Part shown: positions 44,271-60,358 of the stretch, one piece after another
How positions within the stretch are numbered: the first letter of the stretch is position 1
Layout: every line of letters starts with the position of its first letter
Source: Diphasiastrum complanatum
Taxonomy: Eukaryota; Streptophyta; Lycopodiopsida; Lycopodiales; Lycopodiaceae
Reading direction: 5' to 3'
NCBI GenBank assembly: GCA_029204225.1
Contig: CM055099.1
Location: 59,122,982-59,186,981, forward strand
Length of the DNA stretch: 64,000 nt
Translations under genes and position numbers: made by a program
Notes under the pieces: generated by a model
Seen by the model: the letters and a program-made list of their open reading frames with translations, nothing else
The model's database searches: none
Told to the model about the DNA's origin: nothing

Positions 44271-44735
44271 TCTTGCACAACTACCACAAGAGCCATCGGG
44301 AGGAAACAAATATATCCTAATGTGGATTTCTTGGTATCCACGTCTCTTGCCCAATCTGAATCTGAATAGGTGACTAAAGTGAGTGCAACTTCTGTTTTAC
44401 CATTATAGCTCAAAGCATAGTGCTTCGTAGCTTGAATGTACTTCAGTACTCTTTGCAGAGCCTTCCAATATTGTAGGGCTGGATTGGACATGTACTGAGA
44501 TAATGTGCTCACAACATATGCTAGATTGGGTCATGTGCAGATCATAGAATATATTATAGATCCTATGACAGATTGATAAGGATACCTGCACATTTCTTGC
44601 TGATCTGCTTGAGTCTTGGGGCACATGTCTTTAGACAGCTTGGATCCTGGATCCATGGGTGTGTCTATCAATTTGCAGTCCTCCATGCCATATATGTGAA
44701 GTACATTGGTTCGATAGTGCACATCACAGAACACA
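44270..44735 (-). pseudogene. Copia element D: RT end and RNase H start
   Basis: RTNVLHIYGMEDCKLIDTPM, YQSVIGSIIYSMICT, LSQYMSNPALQYWKALQRVL and VTYSDSDWARDVDTKKSTLG are copia RT-connection and RNase H blocks. It is truncated on both sides, by the gypsy gag at 44270 and by the LTR of element C at about 44740. Confidence 0.88.
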
Positions 44736-44744
44736 TTATATTCT

Positions 44745-45405
44745 AGAAATCAACATAGATGGCACAAGACAAGGAGATGCACGAAAATAGAGCAACTGTA
44801 TTATCAGTTTGATTTTGGAGCGAGATCGTCAGTGTCTCACTCGTTGGTAGCCTGACGCTCTGCTCTTTCGCTGTGTTATGCTCGTTGGCAGACGTTCATG
44901 CACAGCTCTTTCGTTTCTAGTATTTTTCTTTTCTGCTCTACTCGCTACGTCTCTCTTTGTCTCTTACAGAAATTCTATCTCTTTTCTTATTATTTTTATG
45001 ATTCAGAAAGGATAGTTTTTATCTCCACTACATGGATTTTACAAGATAGCTAAATGCATAATCACAAGACTAGTTAAGACTAATCAACTAATCAGTTACT
45101 CTCCATCGTTGCCACTCGTTTCAGTTGGGCGTGAAGTCTACGACTCCAAGCCCGTTGAGCTGCCAGTTGGCAGCGTGAAAGATACACCCTTGGTTTGTTT
45201 CGTTTCCTTCATTTCTTTCATAACCTTTCATTTTGCGTCCCTTTGCGGTTGTTGCAGTCCTGGAGGTATGTTTACGATTCACGAATGATTCGCAAACCGT
45301 TCGTCCTTCGAGTCAAGGGACGTTGACTTTCACGAATTGTTCTCGTTTGACCTTCACTTCGTGTTCGTGTTGCGACAAAGTTGCAAGAGTTCACCATTTC
45401 TGACA
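44745..45405 (-). repeat. 3' LTR of copia element C
   Basis: It starts TGTCAGAAATGGTGAACTCT on the minus strand after the purine tract AAGAGAGAG. It is homologous to the LTR at 3685-4371 in opposite orientation. Its far end is cut near 44745. Confidence 0.8.
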
Positions 45406-47480
45406 CTCTCTCTTGAATCTTGCAGCTTTGCACGTTTAATCCAATTGTCTTTCTTTGCTTGGCAAAGAGTGGCTTGTCGAGCGGCTTCATGAACAGATCT
45501 GCAATCATGTCTTCTGATTTTATATACTTGACCTAGAGCTCTCCTTTCGAGACTAAATCTCGAATGTGATGGTACTTCAGAGGTATGTGTTTTGTCTTTG
45601 AATGGAAGATAGGATCCTGGGATAGATAGACGGCACTCTGAGAGTCCATCAACATCGTGCTTGGCCCTTCTTGTGGTATTCCGATTGCCTCCAACATCAT
45701 CTGCAGCCACATTACCTCGTTCACCACCTTTGAAGCTGCGACATATTCAGCTTCACAAGATGATTGAGCTACCAAGGTCTGCTTTTTGCATATCCAGCTG
45801 ATTGCAGTTCCGCACGCTATGGTACATCCTCCAGTTATGGACTTGTTGTCATCTCTATAGCTCGCCCAACTCGCATCACTATAGTGGTGCAGCTCAAATC
45901 TTTTTTCTTCATTTTCAGCTCTATAGGTTAATACCATATTCTGGGTACCCTTGAGATACTATAGGATTCATTTTGCCATTTGCCAATGTGTCATGCCAGG
46001 ATTGGAAGAGAATTGGCTCAAGGCGTAAACAGAGAAAGCTAGATCGGGTTTGATACAAATTGTGAGGTACATCAGACTACCGATTAAGTTTTGGTAGGGT
46101 ATACCTGCCATCTTCTGTTCTTCCTCTTCCATTTTTGGGCAATCTTGCTTTGTGAGCTTGGCTCCAGCTATCATTGGTGAGGCCTTTTCTTTGCAGTCCA
46201 ACATGTGGTACTGTTTGAGCACCTTTCTGACATATTCTAACTGACTCAAGTGCATTTTGCCCTTTGTTCGATCTCTTCTGATCTCCAGCCCAAGGCATTT
46301 CGTTGCTTCTCCAAGATCTGTGATTTCATAACTTTGAGAAATCTGACTCTTCGTGTCTTTGATCAGCATCAGGGAATTTCCTATCATTAGGGAATCATTC
46401 ACGAAGATAGTCACTATCACAAAATCTTTTCCTACTAATTTTATGTAGACATTGTAGTCTGGTTGTGTAGGATTGAAGTCTAGAGACTTTAGAAAATCAT
46501 CGAGCTTCTTATACCAAGCTCGTAATGTCTGTTTTAGGCCATAGATGCATCTTTGTAACCGACAAACATATTGTCGATTGTCGGGGTCTTCAAAATCTTC
46601 AGGCTACTTCATGAAGATTTTCTCCTCTAGATCTTCGTGAAGAAAGGCTGCTTTCACATCAATCTGGTGAATTTCCAGATTGTGTTGTGTGGCGTATGCA
46701 AGGAGTAGTCGTATGCTTGTCATCTTGACCATCGACAAATATGTGTCAAAATAATTAACACCATATCTCTGCATGTAGCCCTTCGCAACAAGCCTTGCTT
46801 TGTAGCGGCCAATGGTGCCATCTGATTTCATCTTTTTCTTGTATACCCACTTGCAGTCGACTATTTTTTTGTTTTCTAGCAGTGGCTCTAATGTCCATGG
46901 CTCATTTCACCTCATCGACTCGATCTCTTCTGACATTGCCTACTTCCAGAATTCTCCTTCTGAACTCTGGATAGCTTCTTGATATGTTGTTGGCTCTTCA
47001 GTGAAGCTACAATACTCGAACTGCGTGTCTTCGCTCCACTGAAGATTGTCAGAGTAGCGGTATGGAGGTCTTCTTTGTCTTGTTGACCTTCTAGGTTTGT
47101 TTCGTCGCTGTTCGAATGTTACTTATTAATGGGGTTGATCCTCTCCTTCCTGTTGCGTTGGAGTCTGTGGCTCTGCATTTTGATTTGATGTTTGTCCTCG
47201 ATCTCCCTCTTGAATGGGCAGCAGTGTGAAGATTTCACGGCCTCTTTCATCTTTTAGTCCAGAAAATGTGGACTCATCGAACTTCACATCTCTGTTCGAA
47301 ACAACCTTCTTTGTGGTTGGATCGTAGAGCCTGTACACTTGTGTTCCGTTCAAGTAGACGACCATGATTGTTTGCTCTGATTTGTCATCGAGCTTGCTTA
47401 TTTTCTCTTTTGGAATGTGCTTATATGCTACACATCCGAACACATGTACGTATGATAGATCGGGCTTTCTACTAATACTA
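45405..47480 (-). pseudogene. Copia element C: integrase end, RT, RNase H
   Basis: Reading downward: KPDLSYVHVFGCVAYKHIPK and YDPTTKKVVSNRDVKFDES (integrase end), RT start (SDGTIGRYKARLVAKGYMQR, QIDVKAAFLHEDLEEK), a mutated catalytic box FVNDSLMIGN in place of YVDD, TDLGEATKCLGLEIRR, NLIGSLMYLTICIKPDLAFS, RNase H (HYSDASWASYRDDNKSITGG, SSCEAEYVAASK) and ADLFMKPLDKPLF before the LTR. Gag, protease and integrase core are missing. Stops are few, so loss is fairly recent. Confidence 0.92.
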
Positions 47481-48001
47481 AACATAGAACCAATGAAACG
47501 CATGCCACAATACAAACCAATGAGAAGGAGGCAAGAGGAGGCCCGAGCACCTTCCCTCAAGCTATGCACCTTTTCAAAGGGAACACAAATGAAATAGAGT
47601 GATAATTCTCCAAAATAGAGAGCAAGATAGCTTAATCTCAAAGTGTTGTGTAAATGACAAAGACCTCTCCTTTTATAGCAAGGAGGTCTTCCATAAATAT
47701 CCACTAACTTATGGGATTAGTTTAAAACTAGCCATTCTAGAACTTCTAATTTAGGACTTAGAACTTTAAAAGTTTCTAACTTTGAAAGTTAAGACAAATA
47801 TCTCTAAGTTAAGTTTCTTAAGTCTAAGTTTTAATACTAAGTTTAATTTATTTTATTATTTTAAGCTTCTACTCATGGACTTACAAAACACATGCCATGG
47901 TAGAAGTTTATTGACAAATACTCATACGTGGACTTACAAAACACATGCCACGAAGTTTTATTTTTATTTTTTCTTTCACTGTGTTTGCACAGTTGCTAAC
48001 A
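47480..48001 (-). mobile_element. LTR-like segment fused to copia element C
   Basis: On the minus strand it starts TGTTAGCAACTGTGC at 48001, has two 40-bp near copies of GGACTTACAAAACACATGCC (plus; about 47877 and 47928), and a TATA box (TATAAAAG, complement near 47669-47676). The open frame that begins downstream of this TATA box crosses the junction near 47480 in frame with the element C integrase end. The boundaries are inferred; no partner LTR was found. Confidence 0.45.
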
Positions 48002-48235
48002 TGAGCAATCTGAGTGTCTTTCAGATTCAAGGATACAATGACAAGTGCTTTGCCATTCACCGTTAATTTTCTTTTATCTTTCTTCTTTTTCTTTTATCTA
48101 TTTGTACAAACGCTTTTCTTGTTTCCCCCCCTCTCAACCTCACTTTTGTTGCCGAAAATGTTTTCGTAACTTTTTGCCAACGCCAATGACATATGCAGGT
48201 GCCAAGGGATTGTCACCAAATTCGCAGTGGGGGCA

Positions 48236-49509
48236 TGTTAATCTAGTAAAGATTCTTCTAACAGATTCTATATGCCAAAAGAGCCTAATAGATATCAAAT
48301 GAAGGACTCGTGTTGAATTATTCTCTTTCCTACTAATCGACTAATCGGTTTTTAATCTTCATCCAACTATTTATCCAGTTCTGCGGATTCTCCCGTGTTT
48401 TACACAGTCTGCAGAATTACAAGTGTTTTTATACAATTTGTATAAATACACGGAGTTTGACAACAATGTCGGAAATTTTCTCTCACTACAAAACTCGACA
48501 TTGTCGTCTTTTTACTACAGTCAATTTTCTATTAAAGCGACACTGTCAAAAATTGCAAGCAAAAATACAGTGTCAAGTTTTTTGCATTTTTTGTCTGTCA
48601 ATAATTGCGAGTAAAGTGCAGTGTCACATTTTTTGCCTTTTTCAAAGTGACTCAAATCTTAAGAAAATGACTTTGGCAAAGTGTGGGGCTACCCCAATAT
48701 TCAGGAAATGAGATTTTGCGACACTCTACAAAAGTCGCATTTTTCGCTTTCTCCCTGATGATAGTTTACATTCAATTCTGCAGAGTGTCGTATTTTACGC
48801 CCGTGGCAGTTTACGTTCATTTATGCAAACAGACTGTTTACAGCCAAATGTCACCACTTATCATCAAGCAACTTTTGAGAAGAACTGGATGAATGCCAGT
48901 AGACTCCAGCCAACTGGTAGCCGCATTGCTTAGTATAAATATCTATTCATATTTCAACATCTTAATTCTAAGATCAGATCAAGTATTGAGTAGTTAGCTT
49001 TCTCTCAAGCCTGCGAGCTTGAACACTCTTGAGCATTCTAGCTCAATTCTTTAGAGTTGATTAGAGATTGCTATTGCGCTTATTGCTTATCAGTAGTTGT
49101 GCTTAATTTAGACTTATATTTTAGTCGCTCAGAAATAGCCTAGAGTACACGGCTTTGATCCGCAAACTTGTTGTACTCATTTACATCTGTTTCGCTTTCA
49201 TACTGAATCAATACTATCTTCTTATTGCATTTAGCTTTGTCTCAAAATGTATGTGTTTCTGTAATTCGTTGCGACTGATTATTTGTCTGATAATTCAATG
49301 CTTTAAATGTTTGGCTACATAATCACTGTAGTACTAATCGAACGTAATTTCTATCACTATTGTTTTGTTCAAAATTGATAGACGTAGTCATGCATGAAGA
49401 AAGAGGAAGATAGTTTATTCCGTTGCGCACGATAAGTTTTCTTTCTTGTCATTCGAATTATTTTTATTCGATTCTTTTAGACCTATCTTTTATACACCTC
49501 TTTCCAACA
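48236..49509 (+). mobile_element. Possible solo or terminal LTR
   Basis: A purine tract (AGTGGGGGCA) precedes TGTTAATCTAG. A TATA box (AGTATAAATA) lies at 48932. A plausible end is TTCCAACA at 49509. Inside are repeated TAAAGTGCAGTGTCA-type motifs (48540-48630). There is no primer site after it. Assignment is by structure only. Confidence 0.4.
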
Positions 49510-50619
49510 AATCGAACTGCCAAACTACATTAATGAGCGTCGAAAAGTAACCGAAAAGGAGTTCCAGAATCCAGATTTACCAAGAACACCAATATCAGAA
49601 GGTCGACAAGTCACAGACCATGGCCAATGAGCGAAGACAAAGCCTAGTGCTTCCCCAACATATCTTACGGCGACGGGAACAAAAGCATGGCCGAGTCGGC
49701 ATAATGACTTGGATCTATTCGTAAAATAACATCAAACACCCTTAGAAGGTGCATTGTGCTCCTAAGCCAATGGCGTGAGAAGTAGAAATAGATCTTTACT
49801 CCAAGTCAAAAATAAAAAAGGACCCAAAGTAGTTTAAAATGCAATTTGGTTTATAACATTTTAAAATAGTCAAGTTCTTATGGCACATGGTTTTTGAGTG
49901 AACCAAAAACCCTAACCCTAGCTTTGTTTATAAGTAGGGATGTGACACTATTTTGGATTCACTTTTCATTGTGAAGAATAGAGATTGGGAGAGAGAAGCT
50001 AATCCTTCTCCACTTTTTCTTACTTTGTGCAGCCCTCCTTTTTTGCACTTGTGTGATTGATTGTGGATGTATGAATGCTTGAATGTTGTTATTTAATCAT
50101 GTTATCACATATTTGAATGATCATTAGGTCAACCTAATCCAAAAAATCACACAATAGTAAAATAGGTGCTAGAAATCTATTTGGAGTGATCATTAAGATC
50201 CATTAGGTAGGATTTGTTTCCATTGCTCCCCTCCCTTGAGAAGATAAGCCTCAAAAGGAAAAGATCTAGAGCTCAAGAAGCCGAGATATCCCAAAAAGCC
50301 AAGATCCAAGAAGAGGACCAAAGAAAAACCAAAAATCCAAAAAGAGCCAATAAGATAGGAAGAAGCTTCACCCCTCATCTAAGCCATTCCACTTCTAGAT
50401 CCAATACCAAGATTGACACCCTTGGTAGGCTTAGATCCCATTTAAATCTATAGTTTAACCCCCTCCCCATTGGATCGAATCCTGCTACTACACGACAACT
50501 CACCCAGTTGGAGATCCAAACCCCGTCTTTGCCCTCTTGATTGCATCGATTAGGGAGGCGTGGAAAGAGTCCAACAAATGCTTTTGTTATGTCATCTTTC
50601 TTGTTGGTTAATCATGGAG
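49510..50619. other. Unclassified stretch
   Basis: A Lys-rich short open frame (50214-50453) has no recognised similarity. The last 100 bases may be the decayed gag end that leads into the protease at 50620. Confidence 0.3.
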
Positions 50620-50990
50620 ATATTGATCCTTGGTGGATTGATAGTTGAGCTACATCACATATGACATATCATGAGGAGTATTATTCATCATTGATGGCAT
50701 TTGAAGGTGACAAGAAGGTGATCTACATGGCCAATGATGGTGAGTGTGCAATCAAAGGGATTGGCACAATTCCTATTTTCCTCTCTACTTATAGGAATGT
50801 GAATTTGAAAAATGTTTTGTTCATTCCATCTATCACTAAGAATCTTCTTGTTGTGAATCAAATGCTTTTGACAAGGGATTCAAACTGGAGTTTGTTGGTG
50901 ATGCTTGTTGATCAAGAAGGAGCTCAAGAAGAATTGATTGCAAAAGGAAGAGGCAAGGTAAATTGTCCAGACTTGATGCTTGTAATGTAG
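50620..50990 (+). pseudogene. Copia-type protease of the unusual family (copy 1)
   Basis: Just upstream of the first Met, IDPWWIDS-stop-ATSHMTYHEEYY shows the protease active site with DSG changed to DS-stop. Then come ANDGECAIKGIGTIPIFLST and NVLFIPSITKNLLVVNQML. It closely matches the protease at 63160-63702 (ECMIKGIGSIPICLSTNRN). A frameshift follows, and near 50988 the strand of the coding sequence flips. Confidence 0.85.
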
Positions 50991-51576
50991 ATCCACCTCT
51001 TGCTTGAAGCCTATATTCCTCATTGATCAAGATCTCTTGAAGATCCATCAAACTTGGCAAAGTCTTTTGAATAGCAATACTTTGAACAATGTTAGCATGA
51101 GCATCCAACAAGCCATTAAGAATCACTTGAATAAGCTTTCTTTCCTTAATGCTTTCATCTATGCAAGCTAACTCATCATTCAATGCTTTCATTCTCAAAA
51201 CAAAAGTATTTGGACTTTCTTCATTCTTTTGCAAACAAGAAAAGATTTGCCTTCTTAGTGTCAACACTCTAGAAGTAGACTTGGATTCATAAAGCTTCTT
51301 CAATGAATTCCAAGCTTCTAAAGATGATGTGCACTTACCAACTTCCTTGAGAAGTTCATTGGTAACATTCATCTTTATCATTTGTAGAGCCTTCTTGGCC
51401 CTCTTGTCATACCTCATTTGATCTTGTTGTGTTGCTAGTCTCTCCTCCAAACCTACAACAATATCCAAAACATCATTCATCTCAAGAAGTGACTCCATCC
51501 TCACTTTCCACAATGAATAGTTAGTTGAGGTAAGCCTATCATTGGCTTCCAACATGACTCCAATTGAGGTTGACAT
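50988..51576 (-). pseudogene. Copia gag (UBN2-like), intact open frame, inverted relative to its neighbours
   Basis: It opens MSTSIGVMLEANDRLTSTNY, then SLWKVRMESLLEMNDVL, SLEAWNSLKKLYESKSTSRV, RMKALNDELACIDESIKERK and LINEEYRLQARGG. The frame is open for about 195 codons of true gag and then runs on only as antisense of the protease. Gag should lie upstream of protease on the same strand, so an inversion or a second insertion broke the element here. Confidence 0.88.
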
Positions 51577-53399
<1,823 letters not shown>

Positions 53400-54330
53400 T
53401 TGTGTTCTTGCTAACCAAGTTGGATGTATGGCAAAGGAGCAATTTTCAATGCAAGAGGTATGACACAAGAGATTGGGGCATCTCAACTACAAGTCATTGG
53501 AGGTGATGGCAAAGAGGCAAGTTGTTTTTGGTCTTCCCAATTTTTTAACAAGCTTGAGTCATGTTTGTGAGCAATGTGCTTTATCAAAGTCATGTAGGTT
53601 ACCTTACGAGATCTGCATCAAGGTCAAGTAAGCCTGTTCAACTCGTGCATTCGGATATTCATGATGTTACTACAATTAACAATGGAGGTGCTAAGATGCA
53701 TGTGACTTTTGCTAATGATTTTAGTAGATTTTGTTGGGTGTATATACTAAAGAGCAAAGATGAGATGTTTGATGTCTTTTTCAAGTTCAAGATTGCAAGG
53801 GAGGTCCAATTTTGTACAAAGATCAAGTGCTCGAGGAGTGACAATGGTGGTGAATACATTTTTACCAAGTTCACAACATTTTGTGATGCAAATGGGATCA
53901 AGAGGAAGTACACAAACCCAAGGACACCACAACAAAATGGAGTGGCCGAGAGGAATAATAGAACCTTATGTGAAGGAGCCAAAGCCATGAGGTTAGCTGC
54001 AAAGCTTCCTAAATACTTTTGGGATCAAGCATTGTTGTGTGCTAATTTCCTATGCAATAGATGGCCGAGTGTGGTATTGGATGGAAAAACCCCTTTTGAG
54101 GTCTTGATTGGTAGAAGGCCGAGTGTCAAGTTTTTCAAAACTTTTGGATGCATTTGCTATATCAACATTACTCTTGTTGATAGGACAAATGAGGATCCAT
54201 CTTCAAGGAAAGGTATATTTTTTGGTTATAGTGAGATGAGCAAGGCTTACAAAGTTTTTATTCCTTCAACTAAGAAAGTGGACATTGGAAGAGATGTCAA
54301 GTGGAAGATCAAGAGGTTGATCTCAAAGGG
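53400..54330 (+). pseudogene. Copia integrase of the unusual family (copy 1)
   Basis: A frame-broken pre-integrase zinc region (RLGHLNYKSLEVMAKRQVV) is followed by CEQCALSKS in another frame, then an open frame from 53561. Its catalytic triad is present: VHSDIHDV, RSDNGGEYIFTKF and TPQQNGVAERNNRTL. The integrase tail FGCICYINI, RKGIFFGYSEMSKAYKVF and KKVDIGRDVKW follows. Where a copia RT should begin, the sequence changes near 54300 to the unknown domain. Confidence 0.9.
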
Positions 54331-55079
54331 CTTCAACAACACAAAAGAGAAAGTGGCAATCTGGAGCTAGTCAAGAGCATGAAAGGGAAGTCAAGGGGAA
54401 AAGATACTTTGGATCAGTTTTTGCAAGTTATTGAAGACTCAAATAAGGTCAAGGGACCAGCAAGGAAGTATTTTTCAAGTTTACTGTACTTCTTCTACCT
54501 CATGTTTAAGTAATTTCATGTGCATGTGTGCAAATTGTCAAGATATGGTGAAGCTAGCTACATTCTTTTGCATCATTTTGATGTTGGAATTGTACTAGCA
54601 TTCTTGGCTAGTTTTGATGATGGAAATGAAACTAAGGGAGGCTCATTATATCACTCATTCATGGTCAAGTCATCGAGTGATGATGATATCTTATGGCAAG
54701 ATGGAAATGGAGGCTCATTCATGGATTTTCATGGTGAAGACATATCAAGGAAGGAGAAAGATGGACGAGACATGCAAGAATTAGTTGATTATCACATTTA
54801 TTGTTTGTTTGCTATTCTTTTATAGAGATTTCAAAGTTGAAGCATGGAGTAATCATTTCATTTACATTCTTTTTGGTTCTTCATGTTCTAGTGACATCTT
54901 GATAAGTAAAATTGATGTAAGAAATAGTGAAGCATCCAATGTGGACACTATTCTCTATATCAATTATGAAAGCTATTATAAAACTATAGAAAAGAGGTCT
55001 ATACTTAGGATGGAGATCATTCTTAAGATGGATCAAAGTAGTGTAGTCAAATCTATGCTAAAACTAGTTGAAGAGGGAG
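54300..55079 (+). pseudogene. Unknown C-terminal domain of the unusual copia-derived family (copy 1)
   Basis: EDQEVDLKGLQQHK, LVKSMKGK, LDQFLQVIEDSNKVKGPARK and LSRYGEASYILLHHFDVGIV match the end of the long ORF at 61399-63144 (EDQDVDLELLHQHQ, LDIFLQVLEGSSKVLGAARK); by hand 36 of 69 aligned residues agree. It continues GGSFMDFHGEDIS and then SKIDVRNSEASNVDTILYIN and MEIILKMDQSSVVK, directly before the purine tract. Stops and frame changes make this copy dead. No known domain was recognised, and RT/RNase H are absent. Confidence 0.75.
55069..55079 (+). other. Polypurine tract
   Basis: TGAAGAGGGAG lies directly before TGTGAAAAATTC. It has the same layout as the tracts at 29661 and 61017. Confidence 0.8.
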
Positions 55080-55179
55080 TGTGAAAAATTCAACTAGTTT
55101 GGTTGATCTATTTTGACAATTTTGAGGCCAACATGAAATTCTAGCTTAGAGATAGATTATATTTGTAAATAAAGCCCTC

Positions 55180-55180
<1 letters not shown>
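55080..55180 (+). mobile_element. Start of a 3' LTR, cut by minisatellite
   Basis: It begins TGTGAAAAATTCAACTAG. The opening TGTGAAAA is shared with the LTRs at 28839-29660 and 60359-61016. After about 100 bp it passes into the repeat block. Confidence 0.6.
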
Positions 55181-57219
<2,039 letters not shown>

Positions 57220-57926
57220 ATCACAGAAGACAAAGATGGTAGAATCCATCACACCAATGGTAACTAAAGAAGTCAAGAAATTGGCATAGGATGAAGTCCA
57301 ACGGATTTTACCAAGTCTCTTGGCGCAATCACTACAAAGAATTCTTAGTGATGAATTTCAAAGGGGACTAGCGTCAACAGAGCAACTTGAAGGCAATTCA
57401 ACACAAGATCCAAGGAACAGTGCCATCACACAGCCTTCAACAGGGAAGTGCAATGACCAAGAGAAGACTAAAGTTGATGATTGCCACCTCAACGAGCAAG
57501 ATTCAACCAAAGTCTAATTGTTCCACGATTCAACAGACCCCCAAATCAACACCAATCCAGGGTATATCCATTCTTCAAAGGCCAAATCCAGGGAATCCAA
57601 GCCCAAAACGGCCAATTGTACAGCAAGAATCAGCACCTACAATGACAAAGCCTTGTCCTAAATCTATGATATTGACTACTGAGGAAAGTCGTCAAATTGA
57701 TGCATACTTCGAATACCTAGACAGACAAGAGCATCAAGCAACCACGTCATATCCACATTATGATTTGGGGGAGTCCATGTCATTGAGACCAGTTGCGCCG
57801 ACGTATGAGGATCCATTATATCATCAAGATTTATCTTGGGATCCTCCGATGGCATACCTCGACTACCCAATTGTCAATGAACAAGGTTATCCGAAATGGC
57901 CACCATACGCTTATGGGTATTATTGA
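57220..57926 (+). pseudogene. Unclassified transposon-like ORF, one frameshift
   Basis: The first frame gives ITPMVTKEVKKLA-stop-DEVQ and LLAQSLQRILSDEFQRGLAS to 57517. The second frame (to 57926) gives a Pro/Gln-rich segment (TPIQGISILQRPNPGNPSPK), then EESRQIDAYFEYLDRQEHQA, and ends with a Tyr/Pro-rich tail WPPYAYGYY. It resembles gag-leader proteins in composition only. Family unknown. Confidence 0.45.
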
Positions 57927-58692
<766 letters not shown>

Positions 58693-58857
58693 ACCCCCCT
58701 CTATCTCTCTTCTTTCACACCTAACCCCTATTTCCCACCTCTCCTCCCCATAAACCAACTCCAGACCCATAGGCCCTCCCCCTAACCCTAACTCAAAACG
58801 CCTCGCCCTATAACTATCATATGTCTCCCTCCATTTTTTTGGAGAAAGAGACATGAA

Positions 58858-59150
58858 AAACAACATCAATTTTTCTACAAGTGTCCGATCGCCGTAGATC
58901 TCGCAAGCTTGCTCGTAGATCTAAAAGAATCTGATGGGATTTGATGATCCATCGTACTTTGTAATCTCCATCTGTGGTGCCCTTCGAACTGCTTGCAATG
59001 GTGTGACAGGTACAGGTTGACCCATTGGATCCATCGGTGCTGGTTCTGCCTCTGCCTCGATTTGTGCAGCTGCTACTCTAGGAAGATTTGGTGCTTGATT
59101 TACTGCTCTTCTTGTGATTGATCATCCGGATCTCAAATTCATTTGGCGAT
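58858..59150 (-). pseudogene. Gypsy gag N-terminal fragment
   Basis: The minus strand reads AAAQIEAEAEPAPMDPMGQP, VTPLQAVRRAPQMEITKYDG, SSNPIRFF-stop-IYEQAC and EIYGDRTLVEKL. The pattern YDG..NP..F...YEQAC matches gypsy gag starts and resembles the gag at 24.1 kb. It is cut on the 3' side. Confidence 0.7.
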
Positions 59151-59329
59151 AGGGTCCAAGTATGTTGGATCTTGCTGGTACAGTTGTTTGCAATCTAGAT
59201 CTTGTGGATCTGATCAATTTGATAGGTCGATAGTGAGAAATCAGGCCTCTTACGGTGGTTTTTCCTTGATATCTTCTTGATCCTTGTTCCGATTGGCTTG
59301 AGATTTTGATAGTAACTAGATCTAGTGCA

Positions 59330-60140
59330 AATGTAACTACTGATCTAGTCTACGAGGGTTACTTGTGTGAGGGTTGGCTGTGAGAGGGTTTTTTCACTGA
59401 TTTTCAGTCAAAAAATTTGATTTTTCTCAGATTGCTAGAAAGTAACTCTCGCAAGGATTACGAGAGCTGCATCTAATATAGATCTGACTTTGAAAATCTC
59501 TGCAAAGGTCAACTCTCGCATAAAGTGAAAATTTCACTGTTTGCAAGGGTTCAATACCACTATTTTGGCCTGATCTTCACCAATAATCAGTATTAACTCT
59601 CGCAGACTTCATCATCAATGAAAAATGATATTTTGGATCGATTGGAGTGGTTTGCGAGAGTGACTTCATCACTGATGAAAAAGTTTAGTGATTTTTTAGT
59701 ACTTAATCCAATTTTCTACTCACTGGAATCAAACTAACTCTCGTAGACTCTTCTGTGTCCTGATCTCATTGAGATGGAACTTCAGAATTCTCTGCGAGGG
59801 TTCTTGACCATTAGAACTGAAAATTTTTGTGTCTGCGAGGGTTCTGATGGATTTTCGCTCATTTTTCTCTCTGAGAACCTTCGCACTGGCACTTGCACTG
59901 GGAACTAACTCTTGCAAGCTTCTCTGTGTCCTTGTCTCACTGAGATGGAACTTTAGGGAGCTCTACGAGAGTTCTTATGGAAATTTAAAAATTTATAATT
60001 ATTTACAAGGGTTTTTTAAATTTTTATAATTTTTCCTCTAATTTTTGCAATCTGCTTAAAACTAACTCTCGCAAGCTTCTATGCAGGTCTGGGACAGTAT
60101 CGTGGAGTTGCTGCCAGTCGTGCGAGGGTTAACTCTCACT
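59330..60140. repeat. AACTCTCGCA / TGCGAGGGTT motif cluster
   Basis: About 15 copies of the motif in both orientations occur over 800 bp, for example near 59350, 59445, 59510, 59595, 59740, 59835, 60065 and 60120. It lies upstream of a gypsy gag on the minus strand and so is probably that element's leader or LTR. The same texture flanks the palindrome at 42.4-42.9 kb. Confidence 0.6.
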
Positions 60141-60358
60141 GGTTTTGAAAAAAGCAAAATTTGATGGAAAATTTGGCTCTTTTCCCCTCCAAAATACAGA
60201 TTGGTGTGTTTTTTTGGGGCTTTCTAGATTTTGGTTTGGATGTCAAGCCCTTAGAGGCTATTCAGGGCCTCGTCTACCCTCTCACACCTCCTCCGCTAGC
60301 TTGGAACAGTCCAAACACAAAAAAAATATAGAAAACTAAATTTTCCTACCCCAAAATC
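60141..60358. other. Short unclassified spacer
   Basis: Continues from the motif cluster to the LTR at 60359. No gene was seen. Confidence 0.3.
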
